34,234 nt of DNA from Apostichopus parvimensis (Eukaryota; Echinodermata; Holothuroidea; Aspidochirotida; Stichopodidae), in assembly GCA_000934455.1 (NCBI GenBank), contig KN882237.1, positions 168,112-202,345 of the forward strand, written 5' to 3'. Of the stretch, positions 21,318 to 31,371 are shown piece by piece. Within the stretch, counting starts at the first letter, position 1. Each line of letters starts with the position of its first letter. Position numbers and translations under genes: made by a program. The notes below the pieces were generated by a model. The model was not told where the DNA came from, searched no databases, and saw only the letters and a list, made by a program, of their open reading frames with translations.

Positions 21318-22260
21318 AATCAGACGCGCAGACAATCAGACACGCAGACAGGCAGACAATCAGACGGGCAGATAATCAGACGGGCAGACAATCAGACCAT
21401 CAGACGGGCAGACAATCAGACAATCAGACAGGCAGACAATGAGACCGGCAAACGCAGACAATCAGACAAGCAGACACGCATACACGCATACACGCATACA
21501 ATCAGCAGGCAAACAATCAGACAATCAGACACACAGACACTCAGACAACTCAGACAGGCAGACAATGAGACCGGCAAACGCAGACAATCAGACAAGCAGA
21601 CACGCATACACGCATACACGCATACAATCAGCAGGCAAACAATCAGACAATCAGACACACAGACACTCAGACAACCTGACACGAAGGCAAACAGAAGCAA
21701 TAACAACCAGACAATCAGACAAGCAGACACGCAGACAAGCAGACACGCAGACAAGCAGACAAGCAGACACGCAGAGAATTCGACACGCAGACAATCAGAC
21801 ACGCAGAAAACCAGAAACGCAGACAAACAGACAATTACACAACCAGACACGCAGACAAGCAGACACGCAGACAGACAGACAGTCAGACAGTCAGACAATC
21901 AGACACGCAGACAATCAGACGCGCAGACAATCAGACACACAGACATTCAGTCACGCAGACAATTAGAAACGCAGACAATCAGAAACGCAGACAATCAGAC
22001 ACGCAGATAATCAGACACGCAGAAAATCAGTCACGCAGACAATCAGACACGCAGACAACCAAACACGTAGACAATCAGACACGTAGACAACCAAACACGT
22101 AGACAACCAGACACGCAAACAACCAGACACGCAAACAACCAGACAACCAGACACGCAGACAATCAGACACGCAGACAATCAGACACGCAGACAATCAGAC
22201 ACGCAGACAATCAGACACGCAGACAACCAGACACGCAGAAAACCAGACACGCAGACAATC
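21318..22260. repeat. 8/16-bp minisatellite CAGACAAT-CAGACACG with a higher-order duplication
   Basis: More than 100 copies of an 8-base motif, CAGACNNN, mostly alternating cagacaat and cagacacg to give a 16-base period. Part of the array is duplicated at larger scale: the block from gagaccggca at 21441 recurs at 21567, a 126-base shift with almost no change. One strand has no C-poor bias and the other is strongly T/G. Long frames on both strands (Gln/Thr/Arg-rich on plus, Cys/Leu/Val-rich on minus) arise because 8 shares no factor with 3, so all frames stay open. They are not evidence of genes. Confidence 0.95.
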
Positions 22261-22660
22261 ATATGTATAGGATTAATCTATGGTTATATGTAGATAAAAA
22301 TACTTATGAATAGTATTTAGCTATTAATATCTGTGGCTTAGAATACTTACGAATATGATTAATATATGAATATATGTTGCTTATAATACTTACGAATAGA
22401 ATTAGGAGTAATCTATGAATATATGTGGCTTATAGAATACTTACAAATAGGAGTAATTTATGAATATGTGGCTTAGATTACTAACGAATAGGATTAATCT
22501 ATGAATATATGTGGCGTATAATACTTATAAATAGAATTAAGAGTAACCTATGAATATCTGTGGCTTAGAATACTTACGATTAGGATTAATCTATGAATAT
22601 ATGTGGCTTACAAAACTAACATAGTTGAACTTACTTATGAATATCTGAATATCTGATGAA
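22261..22660. repeat. Minisatellite of about 50-60 bp units, 'aatatatgtggcttagaatacttacgaatag'
   Basis: Around seven irregular copies containing ctatgaatatatgtggctta and aatacttacgaatag. It is related to the following array by the shared core ctatgaatatatgtggc, so the two are probably one family that diverged. Confidence 0.8.
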
Positions 22661-23905
22661 TACTTTACATTGTCGATCTATCTATGAATATATGGGGCTA
22701 AGAAAATATTGGAATCGTATGATCTATGAATATGTGTGGTTTACAAAACTTACATATTTAATTTTGATATATGTGACTTACATCACATATACATTTATTT
22801 TTAGGGATTTTAATGGATTTATTAATGAATATGTATTGTCTACATAGCATATTAATATATTGAATATATGTTGCTGACAACTATTACCTAACTTTTGAAC
22901 ACATATTGCTTAATTAACTTACATGTTTACCAGATCTACATTTTAGATGTATCTATGAATATGTGACCTACACCACTAGCATAACAGCTGTATCTATGCA
23001 TATATGTGGCCTACAATACTAACATATAATAGATGTTTCTATGAATATGTGGCATACAACACTAACATAATAGATGTATATATGAATATATGCGGCCTAC
23101 AATACTAACATATAATATATATCTATGAATATGTGTGGCCTGGCTACAACACTAACATAACAGATGTATCTATGAATATATGTGGCCTACAATATTAACA
23201 TATAATATATATCTATGAATATATTTGTCCTACAATACGTTAATATAATACATGTAGACCCCTATCTATGAATATATTTAACATAACAGCTGTATCTATG
23301 AATGTATGTGGCCTACAACATCAGCATAACAGCTGTATCTATGAAAATCTGTGGCCACCAACACTAACAAAACATATGTATCTATGAATATCTGTGGCCT
23401 CCAACACTAACAAAAAAATATGTATCTATGAATATATGTGGCCTACAACACTAACATAAATGATGTATCTATGAATATCTGTGGCCACCAACACTAACAA
23501 AACATATGTATCTATGAATATATGTGGCCTACAACACTAACAAAACAGCTGTATTTATGAATATATGTGGCCTCCAACACTAACATAAAAGATGTATCTA
23601 TGAATATCTGTGGCCTCCAACACTTACATAACATATGTATCTATGAATATCTGTGGCCTCCAACACTAACAAAACATATGTATCTATGAATATATGTGGC
23701 CTGCAACACTAACATTATAGATGTATCTATGAATATCTGTGGCCTCCAACACTAACATTATAGATGTATCTATGAATATCTATGGCCTCCAACACTAACA
23801 AAACATATGTATCTATGAATATATGTGGCCTACAACACTAACAAAACAGCTGTATCTATGAATATATGTGGCCTACAACACTGACAAAACAGTTGTATCA
23901 ATCAA
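22661..23905. repeat. Minisatellite of about 43-44 bp units, 'ctatgaatatatgtggcctacaacactaaca'
   Basis: Roughly 25 copies, ragged at the left (22661-22960) and regular from about 22960. Units differ mainly in tctgtggcctcc versus tatgtggcctac and in the tail (aaaacatatgta, ataacagctgta, attatagatgta). Blocks of the same variants alternate, which points to multi-unit duplications. Confidence 0.92.
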
Positions 23906-24076
23906 TATATACACTACAACAATAGAGCATTAATAAGCCTACATTTTTATTTACATAAATACAAACAACTTGTGACAAGCGTAAAACAATGTTGTGATAA
24001 TTGGATAGCATACTGTATACTGACATCACCGAAAAGTGCACATAGCAAATTGACCTTGACACGGTTCTATTTTCAG

Positions 24077-24177
24077 GATCGGTTGTAGCTGGTGTAACCG
24101 GTTCCAGAATGCCTCGGTATGGTCTTTCTTTGGCGATACCGTCTAAACATCATCGAGAATGGAATCGACATCGGCAG
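24077..24177 (+). CDS. Candidate exon with good splice sites, product unknown
   Basis: A clean acceptor (cacggttctattttcag|G) and a donor (CGGCAG|GTATGG) bound 101 bases just after the satellite region. One frame is open through the exon (33 residues, basic). In the frame that continues the candidate signal-peptide exon at 19751-19794, translation would instead pass a Cys-Ser-Trp-Cys stretch and stop at 24146, giving a secreted peptide of about 37 residues. Both readings are inference; neither has family support. Confidence 0.22.
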
Positions 24178-24179
24178 GT

Positions 24180-25495
24180 ATGGAACTGCCGTTCGGTATA
24201 GTGCATTTGTACATATAAATACACTGGTTGTATTATCCCTTTCGTGGTCTTCCGTTCGCAATTATTTTGCACAAGTGCATAAGTTATATCTAATTCATAC
24301 TTTTCCGGGAATGGAAGATAAGGTGTGGTGGAATGCTAAGGTAATGTTTGTGGTTGGAAAAGTAAAACCAAACGAGCTGATGTCTAGAACATTTCTTTGA
24401 GATATTTTTTCTAACGAGGCACGGTGTGGATAATAAGGTGAAACGCTTGTACTCAAGCGACATACTTTCATGAAAGCAAAATTATATAACGTTTCGCTGA
24501 AATCTAGGTATTTTAATGAATGAGATATTTCAAAACAAAATGTTTACTGAACTATAAATGCAATTGTAATGTCATAATAGCGCCTTCAGCTACATCATAA
24601 TGTTTTCCCAAACAAATCTTAACAAACGTGCGCTTGCTGTAAAAACAAAATTGAAAAGTGGTGTTCAGCAAAATCCTGCATTCGTTCTTTTCGCCATCAT
24701 CGATGAATAAAAGATACAAGTGAGCTACGAGGCAAAGGAAATAATGGATACTTTCGTGGTCTTAAAATTTGAAGAACGTGGAGGCATGCGCTAAATATTG
24801 TTCTCTCTTAATGGAGAATGAAATGTCATATTTCTTTTAACCGCTGGTTTGAGTTGATCCACTTATCTGCGAGATAATTTGTTTAATTTCCCATTGTAAT
24901 TAGATACTTAAATATTGTTTAAATAAGTCCGAGTTTTAAGTACACTTTTTTTCATCGATAGAATAAATGGCTTATCTTGACTATGCGTAGTTAGTTTGAA
25001 ATTACAAATAATTATTTATAATTACGTTTGGATTTGTAATTCATAACGCTTTTTTTTCATATCCGTTGAATAAATGGTTTAAATGGGTCTCAAATGGGGT
25101 CTCAATGAACATCAATAAAATTGTTTGAGTGCGACTTCTTCCAGTGTTAATAAGACGATCCGGGACATTTAGTATATAGAAAAAGTGTACTCACGGTTTA
25201 TCTTCTTCATCTGTTCCCTTCCTTCCCCTTGGTCCCCTTACTGTCCCTAGATACTTACCACGGACCGGCGAAGAAAAAGATCAGTCGATCACCACGATTG
25301 ACAAATAGAATCCGACACAACTTAGATTGGAAATAAAGATATCCCTTGAAAGTATCCAGGGCAAGGGAATTAAAAATGGCGCCGTTTGTTTGATTGGTTC
25401 GGTACGGCGTATAGGCAGAGAGCCTCCTGATCCGGGCAAAGGGTTGCCATAAGCAGTTCATTGATCTACACAGGTTTCGTTTTGAGTTCAATCAC
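24180..25495. other. No gene recognised
   Basis: Frames at 24119-24400 (plus) and 25255-25491 (minus, 78 codons) carry no motif I recognise. A somewhat GC-richer patch lies at about 25370-25450. Short shared text with 27945-27970 (aaggtgaaacg-ttgt-ctca) is seen at about 24436. Confidence 0.35.
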
Positions 25496-25882
25496 TCTGA
25501 GAACGCAAGAAAATTACGTATTTAGTTCCAAAAATCGTGAATTTAGTTCAGAAAGTCATAAATTTAGTTCCGAAAATCCTGAATTTTGTTCCGATATCCT
25601 GTATTTAGTTCCAAAAATAGTGAAATTCTTTCCAAAAATTCTGTATTTAGTTCCGAAATTCCTGAATTTAGTTCCGAAATTCCTGAATTTAGTTCCGAAA
25701 TCCTGTATTTAGTTCCGAAATTCCTGAATTTAGTTCCGAAGTTCTTGAATTTAGTTCCAAAAATGTTGAATATCGTTCCAAAATCTTTGTATTTAGTTCC
25801 AAAAAAATCCTGTATTTAGTTCCGAAAATCCTGTTTTTAATTCCTTTACGGATCCAATTAGCCTCCGAGAACGCAAGCAAGT
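25496..25882. repeat. 20-22-bp minisatellite (TTTAGTTCCGAAATCCTGAA) bracketed by direct repeats
   Basis: About 16 copies of tttagttccgaaattcctgaa-type units lie between two copies of gagaacgcaag (25499-25509 and 25867-25877). The copies are imperfect in the homopolymer a-runs. Because unit length changes between 20 and 22, frames drift, and the Phe/Ser/Glu-rich and Val/Pro/Lys-rich translations are by-products. Confidence 0.9.
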
Positions 25883-26457
25883 CCTGTATTTACGGTAATG
25901 TGGGTATCGAATATTGAGACCATGATATATTGCCGAAATCTCCGGTATGTCGCATTTTTTAGAATAATACGCTCCATATTGTTACAAGAGTTGGAATTGT
26001 TCGCATTCTCCAGCAGCTTGCTCATGGGGAATAAACGCGAGTTATTCCGGTTGTATTATCTGCCAATGATAAGATATATAATATTGTTCTTCTGAAAACC
26101 GCGATAAGGAACATTTGTCCATAAATATTGATGGTACTGTGGAGAAGATAATCCATTCCGAAGTGTGCAAATGAAGTTACTATTTAAGAAAGGTCACCCA
26201 AAATAGAGCCTATGTAACAAACAACTTGTTCCACTCTCAACCCCAGTCCCATTGAAGGTTAAGTTAACGTATGCTTATAAAGGCTCTATACTGAAAGCCC
26301 ACGTACAGTGTACACAGACAGGCTTGTACGTGTAAGGTCTTTACAGTACATCGATATATATGATAAACCAGTCTTTATCCTTTCCGTATGGGAGTATAGA
26401 TGTTAATTTAAATAAGAAAAGGTCAGTTTAATTACTACATACTTTGATGAATAGCTG

Positions 26458-26503
26458 ATGACCGCACAAGCTGGTAACGACATTCGTGATTATCTGGATC
26501 AAG
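26458..26503 (+). CDS. Candidate short exon, adenylate-kinase-like in style
   Basis: ATG and 14 further codons end with LDQ plus one base at the donor-like AAG|GTATAC. Joined in phase to the acceptor at 27118, the product would read AGNDIRDYLDQG-KRISEDILV. This loosely resembles the segment of adenylate-kinase-type proteins after the P loop (hydrophilic helix, Gly, basic, then [VI][PS][DE]E-x-[LIV]). No P loop is seen upstream, so the assignment is weak. Read without splicing, the same frame stays open for 69 codons (to 26667) with a very basic tail. The opposite strand has its own splice-like signals here. Confidence 0.25.
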
Positions 26504-26513
26504 GTATACTTAC

Positions 26514-26550
26514 CCTGCCTGATCTAGCCTTGATGCGATTAATCCGACCA
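26514..26550 (-). other. Candidate 37-base micro-exon
   Basis: On the minus strand, a long pyrimidine tract ending gtttctgtttttcag precedes 37 bases and then the donor AGG|GTAAGTATA. In the frame that would continue the exon at 32672-32850 (phase 2) the micro-exon is open and leaves in phase 0. Both splice signals are near-consensus, but a 37-base exon 6 kb away is only a hypothesis. Confidence 0.2.
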
Positions 26551-27117
26551 CTGAAAAACAGAAACACAAAGAGTAAACCCTCTTACAACAGTTTGTATGA
26601 AAGCATCATACAAACTGAACGAATACCCAAGTTTCGCCGCCAAGGAAAAGAGGACAAAAAAAAATGATTTAGCTTTATATTGGCTATGTTGTATTTACAC
26701 TAATTAATTGTGAGCGCTTAACAAAATAACTTTCCCGTACCATTATGAATATCCCGGCACACTTTATTCTTCTCGTATCATAACGATCGATTTATATCTT
26801 CTGAATTTCTTGCACAGATTTGAAATAGATTAGTCTTAACTTACATACCTTTGATCAGAATTATTTAGTTGGATTTGCCTCTGACGGCCAGTTATGGAAA
26901 GATATGACTGTAAGACCGACAATTCATTTGTGGTGACGTCACACATTTTTCATGTGAGATATTTTGACTTCGAATTTATTGGGAACCAATCAAATATATT
27001 TATTAAATCTATTTAGATCGGTCAATAATTAATGAAAGTTAAATTGAAACTTACGAATGCGTTTAAAATTGAATAGATTAATTCCCGTAGATATCTTTTT
27101 TTGTTTTCTCCTTTCAG

Positions 27118-27209
27118 GGAAAAGGATTTCAGAAGACATTTTGGTGGCTACAATAGTTCATGTTTGGGTAGCAGACAACAAACTGCAACTGAATTATAAT
27201 GATGAATAA
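27118..27209 (+). CDS. Candidate terminal exon after a strong acceptor
   Basis: A textbook pyrimidine tract and acceptor (ttttttgttttctcctttcag) precede 92 bases. In the frame matched to the candidate exon at 26458-26503 this reads 29 residues, starting KRISEDILVATIVHVWVADN, to a stop at 27207-27209. A second frame is also open to a stop at 27199. The acceptor is the strongest plus-strand splice signal in the window. TGACGTCA palindromes lie on both sides (26934-26941 and 27294-27301). The family is unproven. Confidence 0.27.
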
Positions 27210-27733
27210 GCCTACACGGAACACAACAAATTATTTTAGTTTACCTCTGATCTCTCTCCTCTGGAGACGTAAAAATTTCGGATTTCGTCACAATGACGTC
27301 ATTAGCACAAGCGGGTGCACCGTATAGACTTTCTTACACTAGGTGACGCTTTAGTCGTTAACGTTTTATGTGAATCGTGTATAGTCCCATAATTCATACC
27401 ATGCACTATATTGGCTTATGTTTTTATATGTGGATTTTTCCATTTAAATGGAGAACTGTTGAGATTTATCATTTAAACAAATCTGGAATAGCCTTCCTCA
27501 TATCAAATTGTTTTACTAGACTGTGTTAACTAGTTTGTATCATGAAAGAAATAACATATCAATTTGACTGTTTCCTGGTCCCAAAGGTATGTGATTATCC
27601 GGCAGTTTTAATCATTTATTGATAATCTCAACAGTCCTGATAACTGCCAGGATTCATAATAATATTTGTGAAAATCGTGGTCATTCCTCTATACGTGTGT
27701 GTGTTTGCCGTGAAGGTATTACAGGCTGATTAG

Positions 27734-27965
27734 CAGTGCCGGATTACCTGATAAGAAGATGAGGCGAGGACCAAAGCGACCGGGGTTTCCAAGGCCAATT
27801 GTCTCAAGGTCAAGAGGGCCCATAGGTCCTCTAGAGTTCTTCGTGAATAATACTCCACAAGATATAGCAAGTTTCTATTTTGGGGTTGTGCCTGCCAAAG
27901 GCGGTGGATGGGGCAAGCATGTGTGGTCTATTGGATATAGAAAGGTGAAACGTTTGTTCTCATGA
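27734..27965 (+). other. Short open frame overlapping a possible hAT-like terminus
   Basis: From ATG at 27759 a 68-codon frame runs to a TGA at 27963-27965, with a basic, Pro/Gly/Arg-rich start and an aromatic-rich end (GGGWGKHVWSIGYRKVK). However, cagtgccggattacc at 27734 resembles a transposon terminus, and G/C-rich blocks after it are common in such elements. No opposite end was found. It may be a gene fragment or mobile DNA; I favour neither strongly. Confidence 0.25.
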
Positions 27966-28578
27966 GGTTAAAGCTGTACATTTATCATAGAAAGACAAAT
28001 ATAGCTTGAAACGTATTGTTGTAATGTCATGGAGAAAACTTCAACTCTAACCTCTGTATTGCCTCCTTTCTTTTCATACGTACGTATGTGAGTTGAATGC
28101 TTCATTCCTCTGTAAGCCCCCGAATACCCCTGATGTTTGTATCTGTTTGTTGTGCTGGTAGTTTTGCCCGGCAACGATTTTAAGTTGAGCTTTGTAATTA
28201 TTATAAAGGCTGTAATTAATGTCGATTTTACTCTGTATTTTGTGGTTTAACTTTAACACATGTTATTTGTTATGTTTATTCCATTTTTGCATGATATATG
28301 TAAGGGGATACCATATTCTGTAATATGTTATGATTGATTTGTGTAAATTCTTGTGTTTAGTTATTTTTACTATATAGCTTTCACCGTGGTTCACTCACTC
28401 CACGTGTGCGAAATAAAAGGGTTAATCTTTGTTTAATATTTTTTGAAAACGCCGCCTACATGTTTAGCTTCACTGAGCGTCGTTTCGGTGATATTTACCA
28501 TTGAGCTCCAATCTGGTGACCCTACATGCTGTACCTCAAATAGTTTGGTCAACCAAACAGAGGTTGCTTTATTTAGAC
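27966..28578. other. No gene recognised
   Basis: AT-rich, with minus-strand frames of about 60-68 codons lacking motifs. The two bases 'ac' before the hAT MITE at 28579 belong to its proposed target duplication. Confidence 0.4.
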
Positions 28579-28939
28579 CATGGGTTCCCTAACTGGGGTG
28601 CATGAACACCCGGGTGGTGCGTGAGTTCATCCCAGGGGGTTCGTGAGACGTTTCTAAAAGTCAAAACTAGAGTACTTGTTGTTGAGCTAACACCTGCATA
28701 TAATTTAGTAATGTACAAAAGTCGTACCTATCGACAAAATCTTTTCGCGTTCCATACGCATATGTTGCTTAGTTAGTACTGTACCATGCATGTGATACTT
28801 GATCTTTTACGAAGCACTGTTATGCGTATTATAGTTTAATAATGACTCAGATCTTGTCTCGAAAAGTTGGGGGTCGTGGACAACTCTGACATCCACAGGG
28901 GGTTCGTGGGGGGGGGGGGATAAAGTTAGGGAAACCCTG
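28579..28939. mobile_element. hAT-like MITE, 361 bp, with decayed 8-bp TSD
   Basis: The left end is catgggttccctaactgggg. The right end on the opposite strand is cagggtttccctaacttta. These are inverted repeats of the CAGGG(G)TTCCC type found in Charlie/Ac-like hAT elements. Flanks are ATTTAGAC (28571-28578) and TCATAGAC (28940-28947), identical in the last five bases. The left one fits the nTnTAGAn target preference reported for Ac-type hAT elements. Internal 'gggggttcgtgggg' blocks and a G12 tract near the right end are present. There is no coding capacity. Confidence 0.72.
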
Positions 28940-28947
28940 TCATAGAC

Positions 28948-30775
28948 ACTTGTTTTTATTTTTATTATAAGTATCCCACATTGCAGGTTACACCTTGGTT
29001 ACCAAGCACTCTTTGTACAGGGCATGTGATCAATGCTGTTCCATTAACCTAAACGGACAGAAGGGAATTTAGTCTTGATGAACTTCTTCGACACAACGCG
29101 ACATCAAATTTGTCTTTTAATGTCTGTGCATAGCATATATATTTACAATTAATTCGTAAAAAACATCCAATAGCATTAGGCAACGACATCGCAGCAGTTC
29201 TTGTGTACTACCTCCACAAACCAGTGCCTTTCATCAACAGTTAGATATAGGGAGGTATACACATATAGACTGACAGAGTGCGTGGTCGAACCACGGTATA
29301 ACACATCCATGATCGAAGCACTGTGGTAATTAGGAGAACAATTCTTTACTGAGAGTTAAATCGGTGACTACTTACATTAATTAACAATATATTGTAAGAT
29401 TCCATTTCCCTGCTCTTCCGTATTGTTTCAGTTTGTTAGAAGAATAACGAATTGTGTGATAAGAATGCAGAGAGGGGGGATAGATAGTTATGTTATCGTT
29501 AGGCTAGAATAGGCCCAGTTAAGGAAGATGGTCCTATCCGTCTGGAAACCTGCGCGCCGTCAGTTGCGAGGCGTAAAATGTGCTACAGGTTTAAGGTGTC
29601 GAAAGCGCTAATATCCTCAAGTTGAGAAAGGCCGTAGTTTTGTCCGGTGTGCCAAAAGAGCCTCTTGTTTTAAGGCCCCAATGCCGACGATTGGATTACC
29701 GGTAGCAATTTATGCCCAATCTCACCCTTATTAAGTGCCATACGCCGTAAACCACTGTATTTATATCTACGTTTACAGTGTGCATTTCGTTTTTATCGAG
29801 GTTGATGTGAAGTGGGACCGAGTGGAGGTATAATGTAGAGATAATCTTTATATACGGGTATATTTAAATGCAAACGCTTCTGCATGTGCTCTGGTTATAT
29901 GCACTATTGTGGATCAACGTGGATGAAAAGAGTCATGCACAGTATGAGTTTGTAAATTAAAATAATGTTATATTCATTATACATTAATTGATAGCCAACA
30001 TAACAAGCAGATCATTTTCCGCAATTATAATTCATTTCATTCTAACAGAAAATAATAATAAAAGTTCATATTGAGTATCGCAAACGACCCTTTACATCGA
30101 AAACCCTCTTTCATATTGAAACGGGGGTAGCATTTTGTTAACCATCAGCTCCTTGAAGGACCAACACAGGAAACTTCAAACACAAAATGTCGATTATTTC
30201 TCAAACGTACTAATTCCTATTACCCATGCTGCATATTTATTTTTCATTTCCAACACCGTTTTCCTTTTTGTTATGAATTCATATTTTTAATTGCATTGAA
30301 ATGCATACATATTTTTTTGGTCAGGTTTATAATTAAGCTTATCATAACAACTGTGTATTCTGTATGAACAGGTATACATTTACAAATCATTTGTAAATGA
30401 CAAAGCACTAAATAAAAATAGCAGCATCAACATTGTTTTATAAGTAAACATTTTCCATCCGAATGAGTTTGAATATTTTATGATTAAAAGTACGAATAAA
30501 CTATTTTCCTTTCGAAAAAAAATCAGATGATGTATTTTTCCACTTTAGAGGGAGATTATAACTTTTGGTGAAATTTGTTGATGTATTCACAGGCAAATAG
30601 AAGACAATTGAAAGGCATTTACAGTCAGAATGTGCTGCCATTAAATGACTCAAAAATGTAATAAAAATAGTTTTATTATATGATCCCTCCCCCTCCCCTC
30701 GATCATAAGGTGATTTCTTTGACTTGCCCCCTTCAACGAAACCTAAAACATCTTAGTTGTTACAGTGTTGTTACA
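28948..30775. other. Long stretch without a recognisable gene
   Basis: Mostly AT-rich. 29490-29760 is noticeably richer in G+C and CpG (for example gcgcgccgtcagttgcgaggcg) but has no long frame. It could be an old repeat, a regulatory patch or a non-coding exon. Nothing in the window supports a choice. Confidence 0.4.
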
Positions 30776-30883
30776 ATGAAAGTGGTCGTACTACTTAGTC
30801 TAACACACATCGCATTATGTCAGTTACTCAGATGCAACACAAAATTCAATATTGGACAACAAACTTTTGATGGCCTCAAATAA
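30776..30883 (+). CDS. Short secreted-peptide-like ORF
   Basis: ATG in the context acaATGa starts 35 codons. The first 16 residues, MKVVVLLSLTHIALCQ, form a typical signal peptide (Lys, hydrophobic core, Ala-Leu-Cys cleavage region). The remaining ~19 residues contain one Cys and no basic-pair processing site. A TATA-like tattatatga lies about 100 bases upstream. The longer frame from 30680 adds an unlikely Pro-rich lead, so the internal ATG is the better start. It may be a first exon, a tiny secreted peptide, or chance. No donor of consensus quality follows it. Confidence 0.3.
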   Translation: MKVVVLLSLTHIALCQLLRCNTKFNIGQQTFDGLK

Positions 30884-30904
30884 TATGCTACGATGCATTA
30901 CACA

Positions 30905-31200
30905 TGTTGTCAAGGACAAATAGTGTTGAATGCCATCCAAATGTGATCTTTTGCTCATAACACCTTTACAGAACATGTTTTGGTTCAGTTATTAGGATTT
31001 ATTAATAAAAACTGTGAATAAACTGTAACATAAAGGTTTGCACTTAGGAGCACGACGTCGCCATCACTATAACCTTAAAGGAGCCTTCCAGAGGTATTAG
31101 CATACGTTAAAGGTGAATATCTCAAACTAGAAAAGCTATAGAAACAATGTTTGTGCATTTTATCGTTTACTTTAATCAAAAAACAAATTATAGTAGGAAC
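30905..31200. repeat. Diverged interspersed repeat, partner of 2936-3260
   Basis: Shares ordered blocks with 2936-3260 on the same strand (tgtcaagg-caaat-gtgttgaatg, aaccttaaag, aaggtgaat). The two copies are 28 kb apart and well diverged. No coding frame is visible. Confidence 0.58.
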
Positions 31201-31341
31201 AATGAGGTTAGGCGAAAGTTGTTATTACTTCAAACTTAAAGTAAACAAACTTAATATTTAATAAAAATAAACCAAATTTGAGAAAAGTTTCTTGACTTGA
31301 TTAAACGGTTAAAATCTCGCTAATTATAGCAGCTAAATAAT

Positions 31342-31371
31342 TGTGTGTGTGTGTTTGTGCGCGTGTGTGTT
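31342..31371. repeat. (TG)n microsatellite
   Basis: A TG run with interruptions (ttt, cgc). A separate (CA)n run lies at about 31612-31631. Confidence 0.85.

Noticed and set aside
21416-21966. Long open frames on both strands (160 and 175 codons)
   Set aside because: They are produced by an 8-base tandem motif that keeps all frames open; composition is repetitive and no start context or family is visible.
25461-25880. Frames rich in Phe-Ser-Ser-Glu or Leu-Val-Pro-Lys repeats
   Set aside because: Translations of the 20-22-bp minisatellite; unit length is not constant, so no frame is maintained.
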